From Clostridium sp. (GTDB lineage: Bacteria > Bacillota > Clostridia > Clostridiales > Clostridiaceae), in NCBI GenBank assembly GCA_012511315.1, contig JAAZGI010000282.1, forward strand, positions 1 through 11,196: a stretch of DNA of 11,196 nucleotides, given 5' to 3'. The translations under genes and the position numbers were made by a program. Positions 7,398 to 11,196 of this stretch are shown piece after piece (within the stretch, counting starts at the first letter, position 1; the number at the start of each line of letters is the position of its first letter). The notes under the pieces are model-generated. The model searched no databases and was not told where the DNA came from. It saw nothing but the letters and a program-made list of their open reading frames with translations.

Positions 7398-7436
7398 AAA
7401 CACACCTTTTAAACTGCAACTTTAAAAGGTGTGTTT
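7398..7436 (+). terminator. Perfect 16-bp hairpin closing the tup-moe-moa operon
   Basis: AAACACACCTTTTAAA (7398-7413) is exactly complementary to TTTAAAAGGTGTGTTT (7421-7436), with a 7-nt loop. The position, downstream of the last operon gene and before a gap, suggests an intrinsic terminator. However, the only 3' T run is the TTT inside the stem end (next bases CAGCGG), so it may instead be an RNA-stabilising hairpin or a weak bidirectional terminator. Confidence 0.6.
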
Positions 7437-7497
7437 CAGCGGTATAAATCCTTCAGTTCCGAAACTCATTAAGAGACTACTTTTTTGTGTAGTGACG

Positions 7498-7551
7498 GTT
7501 AAGATGGTTTAGACAGTTAAAATGGCGTAGATATTCAAGATGGCTTTGACC
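7498..7551. repeat. Degenerate 18-bp direct repeat, three copies
   Basis: Units at 7498-7515, 7516-7533 and 7534-7551 share the core AA(G/A)ATGG at an exact 18-bp spacing. Units 1 and 2 match at 14 of 18, units 1 and 3 at 13 of 18, units 2 and 3 at 11 of 18. A very weak fourth copy may follow. The array is non-coding (TAG stops in two copies) and lies directly upstream of the MOSC gene. It could be an operator array or mutational debris. The preceding stretch 7437-7497 contains only a small ACTAC/GTAGT hairpin (7476-7480 with 7489-7493). Confidence 0.6.
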
Positions 7552-7573
7552 ATCGAAATAGTTTATCTATTTA
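7546..7573 (+). promoter_or_regulatory. Weak candidate promoter for the MOSC gene pair
   Basis: TTGACC (7546-7551, five of six to the -35 consensus) is followed after 16 bp by TATTTA (7568-7573), a poor -10. A better -10, TAGAAT at 7572, is 20 bp away. The start would fall just before the ribosome site AGGAGA (7587-7592). The -35 lies in the third degenerate 18-bp repeat. Readthrough from the upstream operon is an equally good explanation for expression. Confidence 0.3.
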
Positions 7574-7598
7574 GAATTTAAACAGCAGGAGAAAAAAT

Positions 7599-8222
7599 AT
7601 GGATGATAAGACGATAAAAAACTCAGTTGGAGAACCAAATGGTATAACAACTGATTATGAGAAAAGCAAACATGAGAAGATCTCGAATGAGAAGGTCACC
7701 CATGAGAAGATAAATGACTTACTGTCTTTTTCAAAAGAAGAAGTCAGCCTTAATCCAAAGGAATTAATCACTGCCGATGCCCAGGTTCTTAGTATTAACA
7801 TCAGTGAAACCAAAGGAGTAGTGAAAGAGCCGGTCTTTGAAGGACAATTTGTGGAGCACGTAGGCTTAAAAGGGGATGCCCATGCTGGAGATTGGCATCG
7901 AATGGTGTCTTTACTGGCCATTGAATCCTATGAAGCTATGAAAAAGCAAGGTACAGGGGAACTTGCCATTGGCTCCTTTGCTGAAAATCTGACAACTAAG
8001 GGAGTTGTTTTGCATAAGCTGCCGGTGGGTACTCAATTATCAATTGGTGAAACCATCCATGAAGTGACCCAAATAGGTAAGCAATGTCACACTGGGTGTG
8101 CCATTCGAAATCTAGTGGGGGATTGTGTGATGCCAAGAGAAGGTATTTTCACAAGAATAATTAAGGGCGGCACGATTAAGCCAGGTGATTCCATTCAATT
8201 ATTGAGCAATGAAGATAACTAA
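7599..8222 (+). CDS. MOSC-domain protein with repeat-bearing N-terminal extension
   Basis: MOSC (Moco sulfurase C-terminal) domains bind or transfer the molybdenum/tungsten pterin cofactor. Of 207 residues, about 62-203 form the domain: G-L-K-G-D-A-H-A-G-D-W-H (89-100), G-S-F-A-E-N-L-T-T (125-133), G-K-Q-C-H-T-G-C-A-I (160-169), G-D-C-V-M-P-R-E-G-I-F (174-184) and K-P-G-D (194-197). The conserved Cys expected to bind cofactor lies in the Cys163/Cys167 pair, with another at 176. The first 60 residues are hydrophilic, charged and contain a pentapeptide repeat, which is unusual for this family. In many clostridia this MOSC type is joined to MogA/MoaB; that fusion is absent here. AGGAGA six bases upstream supports the ATG. 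The 3' end overlaps the next gene by 14 bp. Exact substrate unknown. Confidence 0.87.
   Translation: MDDKTIKNSVGEPNGITTDYEKSKHEKISNEKVTHEKINDLLSFSKEEVSLNPKELITADAQVLSINISETKGVVKEPVFEGQFVEHVGLKGDAHAGDWHRMVSLLAIESYEAMKKQGTGELAIGSFAENLTTKGVVLHKLPVGTQLSIGETIHEVTQIGKQCHTGCAIRNLVGDCVMPREGIFTRIIKGGTIKPGDSIQLLSNEDN
7656..7715 (+). repeat. In-frame 15-bp repeat, four copies, coding for (Y/H/N)-E-K-x-x pentapeptides
   Basis: Residues 20-39 of the MOSC protein read YEKSK, HEKIS, NEKVT, HEKIN. At DNA level each unit is xATGAGAA(A/G) plus seven variable bases at exact 15-bp spacing. It lies wholly in the N-terminal extension and is likely disordered or helical, highly charged sequence created by slippage or duplication. 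Confidence 0.8.
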
Positions 8223-8580
8223 GATTCAACATGTTAATTTAGTGGGATATTGCCAAAAGATCCATCTTGAAGGCTTGAGAAAAGGCGATGGAATGGTAAC
8301 CTTAACGGAACAAGCTGTCGTCAGCTACTGCTTAAATGAGGGTAAAGATGGATTATGTACTCAACGCTTTAAAGCTGATTTAGTGGTGGACAAGCTAGAT
8401 CCACTAAGAACGGATCAGTTGCTTTCAATTGGTCAAGCTCAATTCATAGTGACGAGTCGTCAGAAACGCTGCCACCCTGGTTGTGTTTTAAAGCCATCAT
8501 CCTGCCAGCTCATTGGCCATGTGTTTTTTCTAAAAGTTGTAACTGAAGGAAGAATTTGCATAGGCGATGATGTGAAATAA
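8209..8580 (+). CDS. Small Cys-rich MOSC-like protein
   Basis: The 123-residue product resembles the second half of a MOSC fold: C-T-Q-R-F (50-54), L-S-I-G-Q-A (72-77), R-C-H-P-G-C (87-92) in the place of the larger neighbour's Q-C-H-T-G-C, then V-F-F-L-K-V near 105-110 and I-G-D-D near 118-121. It lacks the G-D-x-H-A-G-D segment of its neighbour. Seven Cys (15, 41, 50, 88, 92, 99, 117) are many for this size and could bind metal, cluster or cofactor. The ATG lies in the upstream gene's end (14-bp overlap) with no clear ribosome site, suggesting coupled translation. Function is not established. Relation to MOSC is by motif order only; a pterin-cofactor carrier or insertion factor is a guess. 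Confidence 0.75.
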   Translation: MKITKIQHVNLVGYCQKIHLEGLRKGDGMVTLTEQAVVSYCLNEGKDGLCTQRFKADLVVDKLDPLRTDQLLSIGQAQFIVTSRQKRCHPGCVLKPSSCQLIGHVFFLKVVTEGRICIGDDVK

Positions 8581-8617
8581 TGGGATTCGGATGGAATTAG
8601 ATTTATAAAACAGGTAT

Positions 8618-8635
8618 ATGTTAATAAATTAACAA
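8618..8635. promoter_or_regulatory. Predicted Rex (redox-sensing repressor) operator
   Basis: ATGTTAATAAATTAACAA matches the clostridial Rex consensus TTGTTAANNNNTTAACAA at every fixed position except the first. The palindrome TGTTAAT-AA-ATTAACA is perfect. It ends 10 bp upstream of the predicted -35 of the NuoE/NuoF-like operon. Rex releases DNA when NADH/NAD+ is high and commonly controls hydrogenase, alcohol and NAD-linked fermentation genes in Clostridia. The rest of 8581-8617 shows nothing recognisable. Confidence 0.72.
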
Positions 8636-8638
8636 GTG

Positions 8639-8661
8639 AAATCGTTTGTGAAAAACGATTT
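8639..8661. repeat. Inverted repeat overlapping the -35 region
   Basis: AAATCGTTT (8639-8647) pairs exactly with AAACGATTT (8653-8661) around GTGAA. It covers the predicted -35 box, so it may be a second operator. As RNA it could also serve as a weak terminator for the MOSC genes, since TTTTC ends it, but the stem is A/T-rich and the T run short. Confidence 0.55.
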
Positions 8662-8673
8662 TCAAGGTATAAT
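8646..8673 (+). promoter_or_regulatory. Predicted sigma-A-type promoter of the NuoE/NuoF-like operon
   Basis: A perfect TATAAT at 8668-8673 has TTGTGA (four of six) 16 bp upstream at 8646-8651. The predicted start is near 8680, giving a leader of about 80 nt. The adjacent Rex-like site supports this as the regulated promoter. Confidence 0.65.
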
Positions 8674-8675
8674 AA

Positions 8676-8730
8676 ATTAGTAAAGAAATACTAATCTCAC
8701 AATTATTCATAGTAAACCGATTGGTTTTAC
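8676..8730 (+). repeat. Two short inverted repeats in the operon leader
   Basis: ATTAGTA (8676-8682) pairs with TACTAAT (8689-8695), right at the predicted transcription start. GTAAACC (8712-8718) pairs with GGTTTTAC (8723-8730) with one bulged T. They could be operators or leader hairpins. No known riboswitch is recognised. AGGGGG at 8751-8756 is the ribosome site of the next gene. Confidence 0.5.
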
Positions 8731-8761
8731 ATTTGAAAAGTAGAGGTAGAAGGGGGACAAT

Positions 8762-9301
8762 ATGTCAAAATATTTTAATCCAGAAGAAAGAGCAGAGGAC
8801 CTTAAAGATTTCAAGATTTTCTTGGCTCCGCTTAAGGGGAAAGCGGGCCAATTGATGCAGGCATTACATCATGCCCAAGACGAATTTGGCTTTATACCAA
8901 CTGAAATTCAAGAATTGATTGCCAGTGAATTAAGAATTCCAATGGCAGAGGTCTACGGGGTACTCACATTCTATTCAAGATTCACAGAAATCCCTAAGGG
9001 AAAAACAGACATTTCAATCTGCATGGGAACAGCTTGTTATGTTAAAGGATCTGGTAAAGTGTTGGAAGAAATAGAAAAAGCAGTCGGAGTAAAAGCCGGT
9101 CATACAACCACAGATGGGCTAGTTTCTGTTACTTCCACTCGTTGTCTTGGAGCCTGCAGTTTAGCTCCAGTAATTACGGTGGGTCACGAGGTTCATGGTC
9201 GTCTCACGGCTAAAGATGTTCGCGACTTGATGGTTCATTTAAAATATGATGAAAAAGCCCGGAAAGAAGCCGAAGAATTTTTAGCTAAGGAGGCGATTTA
9301 A
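8762..9301 (+). CDS. nuoE: NuoE/HydC-type [2Fe-2S] subunit of an NAD(P)H-linked hydrogenase or formate dehydrogenase
   Basis: This is the thioredoxin-like [2Fe-2S] electron-transfer subunit that partners a NuoF-like flavoprotein. Its 179 residues have the N-terminal helical part with F-G-F-I-P (42-46), then V-Y-G-V-L-T-F-Y-S-R-F (64-74) and the cluster ligands C-x4-C (Cys 87, 92) and C-x3-C (Cys 128, 132, in C-L-G-A-C). The size is typical of NuoE, HydC and HymA. AGGGGG lies five bases before the ATG. It is the first gene of a new operon, one base from the next. Complex I is unlikely because no quinone-reductase genes follow closely and the next protein has extra clusters. The symbol denotes the family; hydC/hymA may be the better name. 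Confidence 0.9.
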   Translation: MSKYFNPEERAEDLKDFKIFLAPLKGKAGQLMQALHHAQDEFGFIPTEIQELIASELRIPMAEVYGVLTFYSRFTEIPKGKTDISICMGTACYVKGSGKVLEEIEKAVGVKAGHTTTDGLVSVTSTRCLGACSLAPVITVGHEVHGRLTAKDVRDLMVHLKYDEKARKEAEEFLAKEAI

Positions 9302-9302
9302 T

Positions 9303-11171
9303 ATGATGACATTAGAAAAGCTGAAACAAGTTCAAGCTGATACCCTAGTTAAAATGTCTACTCGTTTAGGAAAGCGAACGAAATCTGGATACAAATATGA
9401 AGTTATGATTTGTTTAGGTACCGGTTGTGCTTCCAACAAAGGCGACAAGGTTATGGACCGGTTGGTCGAGCTTGTTAAAGAACATGACCTAGAGTCTGAA
9501 ATCAGTGTTAAACGTACCGGCTGCTTTGGTTTTTGCGCAGCAGGTCCTTTCTTGGTTGTTTATCCTGAAGGAATCTTGTATTCCCATATTAAACCAGAAC
9601 ATGTGGAACGTATTTTTAAAGAACACTTTATTGGTGGTAATCCCGTCAAAGAACACATTAATCCGCAAAGCTTGATTGATAATGTACCGATTCCTTTGGA
9701 AGAAACATCTTTCTATAAATACCAAAAGAAAATTGTCTTACGCAATGCAGGATTTATTAATCCTGAATCTTTGGATGAATATATTGCCATGGATGGATAT
9801 CAAGCACTTCATAAGGTCTTATTTGAGATGACACCAGATGAAGTCATTGCAGAAGTGGAAAAATCTGGTCTTCGAGGCCGTGGTGGCGGTGGTTTTTCAA
9901 CGGGGCTAAAGTGGAAATATACCCGTCAGAATCCAGGCGAAACCAAGTATGTTATTTGTAATGCGGATGAAGGGGACCCAGGTGCATTTATGGACCGGTC
10001 TGTCTTGGAAAGTGACCCTCATTCTGTTATTGAAGCCATGATTATTAATGGTTATGCCATTGGTGCTCATGAAGGATATATATATATTCGAGCAGAGTAC
10101 CCTGGTGCCGTTCAACGCCTGTATGAAGCGATTGATAAGGCAAAAAGCTATGGGCTTTTGGGTAAAAACATCTTTGGAACCGGATTTGACTTTGATCTTG
10201 AGCTTCGCCTCGGGGCTGGTGCCTTTGTTTGCGGAGAAGCCACGGCTCTTTTAAATTCCATGGAAGGAAAACGAGGCATGCCTCGGGTTAAACCACCAAG
10301 AATGGCAGAAGCTGGATTATGGCTAAAACCAACCGTTATTAATAATGTGGAAACCTATGCCAATATCGCTCCCATTATTTTAAAGGGAGCAGATTGGTTC
10401 CGGACCATTGGTACAGAAGGTAGTCCAGGAACTAAAGTATTTGCCTTAGGTGGAAATATTGAGAACGTTGGTCTTATTGAAGTACCAATGGGCACAACAT
10501 TACGTGAAATTATTTTTGAAATTGGTGGCGGCGTCCCCAATAATCATAAGTTCAAGGCTATTCAAACCGGTGGTCCCTCTGGTGGTTGTATTACAGACGA
10601 GCACTTAGATACGCCCATCGACTTTGATAGCTTGACAGCGATTGGTTCCATGATGGGATCAGGCGGAATGATTGTAATGGATGACCATACCTGTATGGTT
10701 GACGTGTCACGTTTTTATATGGACTTTATTGTTGATGAGTCCTGTGGAAAATGTACTCCTTGCCGGGAAGGTACAAAACGGATGCTAGAAATCTTAGAGA
10801 AAATCACGGAAGGACGAGCCGTTGAGGAAGACTTAGTGACTTTAAGAGATATCGCTGAGACAGTTGCTCACGCTTCTTTATGTGGTTTAGGAGAATCCGC
10901 ACCAAACCCTGTATTCTCAACCCTAGAAAACTTTGCGGATGAATATCTTGCCCATGTAGTGGATAAGAAATGTCCTGCTGGTGTCTGCACAGCGCTTTCC
11001 ACCTACTTTATTACAGATCAGTGCATCGGCTGTACTAAGTGTGCACGCAACTGTCCGGTGGATTGTATTGCTGGTAATGTGAAAGAACTTCATGTGATTG
11101 ATCAAGATGCTTGTATTAAATGCGGTACTTGTATGGAAGTCTGCCCCGTTGGCGCAGTGGTTCTAAGGTAA
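9303..11171 (+). CDS. nuoF: NuoF/HydB-type NAD(P)H:FMN subunit with extra N- and C-terminal Fe-S domains
   Basis: This is the flavin subunit that exchanges electrons with NAD(P)H. At 622 residues it has the HydB/HymB architecture. An N-terminal thioredoxin-like [2Fe-2S] domain (about 30-110; Cys 37, 42, 74, 78) is followed by the NADH/FMN core with R-G-R-G-G-G-G-F (191-198), N-A-D-E-G-D-P-G-A-F (220-229) and G-A-G-A-F-V-C-G-E (305-312). The N3-type [4Fe-4S] site is E-S-C-G-K-C-T-P-C-R-E-G (479-490) with Cys 527. A C-terminal ferredoxin domain has two [4Fe-4S] motifs (Cys 574, 577, 580, 584 and 604, 607, 610, 614), after K-K-C-P-A-G-V-C (555-562). Complex I NuoF lacks both outer domains. AAGGAGG (9287-9293) lies nine bases before the first of two ATGs (9303, 9306). 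Electron-bifurcating hydrogenases and NAD(P)-dependent formate dehydrogenases both use this subunit. Confidence 0.92.
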   Translation: MMTLEKLKQVQADTLVKMSTRLGKRTKSGYKYEVMICLGTGCASNKGDKVMDRLVELVKEHDLESEISVKRTGCFGFCAAGPFLVVYPEGILYSHIKPEHVERIFKEHFIGGNPVKEHINPQSLIDNVPIPLEETSFYKYQKKIVLRNAGFINPESLDEYIAMDGYQALHKVLFEMTPDEVIAEVEKSGLRGRGGGGFSTGLKWKYTRQNPGETKYVICNADEGDPGAFMDRSVLESDPHSVIEAMIINGYAIGAHEGYIYIRAEYPGAVQRLYEAIDKAKSYGLLGKNIFGTGFDFDLELRLGAGAFVCGEATALLNSMEGKRGMPRVKPPRMAEAGLWLKPTVINNVETYANIAPIILKGADWFRTIGTEGSPGTKVFALGGNIENVGLIEVPMGTTLREIIFEIGGGVPNNHKFKAIQTGGPSGGCITDEHLDTPIDFDSLTAIGSMMGSGGMIVMDDHTCMVDVSRFYMDFIVDESCGKCTPCREGTKRMLEILEKITEGRAVEEDLVTLRDIAETVAHASLCGLGESAPNPVFSTLENFADEYLAHVVDKKCPAGVCTALSTYFITDQCIGCTKCARNCPVDCIAGNVKELHVIDQDACIKCGTCMEVCPVGAVVLR

Positions 11172-11181
11172 GGAGGAAATA

Positions 11182-11196
11182 ATGGTTCAATTAACA
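11182..11196 (+). CDS. Start of the next operon gene (3' end outside window), possibly a NuoG-like/HydA or FdhA catalytic subunit
   Basis: AGGAGG (11171-11176) sits five bases before ATG at 11182, and five codons remain (M-V-Q-L-T). The spacing of 10 bp after the NuoF-like gene shows it is in the same operon. A start of this kind, a short beta-strand opening, is common in proteins beginning with a plant-type [2Fe-2S] domain, such as [FeFe] hydrogenase HydA/HymC or NuoG-headed formate dehydrogenases, but five residues prove nothing. Confidence 0.55.

Noticed and set aside
9489..10540. Several open frames on the minus strand and a second plus-strand frame inside the NuoF-like gene
   Set aside because: They are shadows of a strongly conserved coding sequence, with no ribosome sites or family similarity.

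Overview
The window reads as a low-GC anaerobic Bacillota (Clostridia-type) chromosome segment with every gene on the + strand. It carries tungsten uptake and tungsten/molybdenum pterin cofactor (Moco/Wco) synthesis genes, followed by the start of an NADH-linked iron-sulfur enzyme operon. The lineage is inferred from strong AGGAGG ribosome sites, A+T-rich spacers, a tungstate ABC transporter, twin MoeA genes and a HydB/HydC-type pair. From memory, the order tupA-tupB-tupC-moeA-moeA-moaA-moaC matches that described for the amino-acid-fermenting clostridium Eubacterium acidaminophilum, which makes tungsten formate dehydrogenases. I cannot name the species.

Layout. Positions 1-223 hold the right end of an IS200/IS605-type element: the last TnpB codons, then a structured omega-RNA/right-end region. 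After a good promoter (298-326) come tupA (tungstate-binding lipoprotein), a hairpin, tupB and tupC. These run by overlaps into moeA and a second, longer moeA fused to a periplasmic-binding-like domain. That second gene is interrupted by one in-frame TGA at 4688. moaA and moaC follow. Positions 7271-7598 are a repeat-rich gap with an 18-bp tandem repeat, a perfect 16-bp hairpin and a second, degenerate 18-bp array. Then come two overlapping MOSC-type genes (7599-8580). A gap with a near-perfect Rex operator and a sigma-A-type promoter (8581-8761) precedes NuoE/HydC-like and NuoF/HydB-like genes. The first five codons of the next gene end the window.

How it fits together. TupABC would import tungstate. 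MoaA and MoaC make cyclic pyranopterin monophosphate from GTP. MoeA-type enzymes insert the metal into the pterin, and MOSC proteins probably handle or deliver the mature cofactor. The likely client is a tungsten or molybdenum enzyme such as formate dehydrogenase. The NuoE/NuoF-like pair is the NAD(P)H-handling module of either an electron-bifurcating [FeFe] hydrogenase or an NAD(P)-dependent formate dehydrogenase, and the Rex site suggests control by the NADH/NAD+ ratio. The points most worth checking are the TGA inside the MoeA active-site loop, the Rex-controlled promoter, the cluster of unrelated short tandem repeats at 7285-7715, and the Cys-rich second MOSC-like protein.
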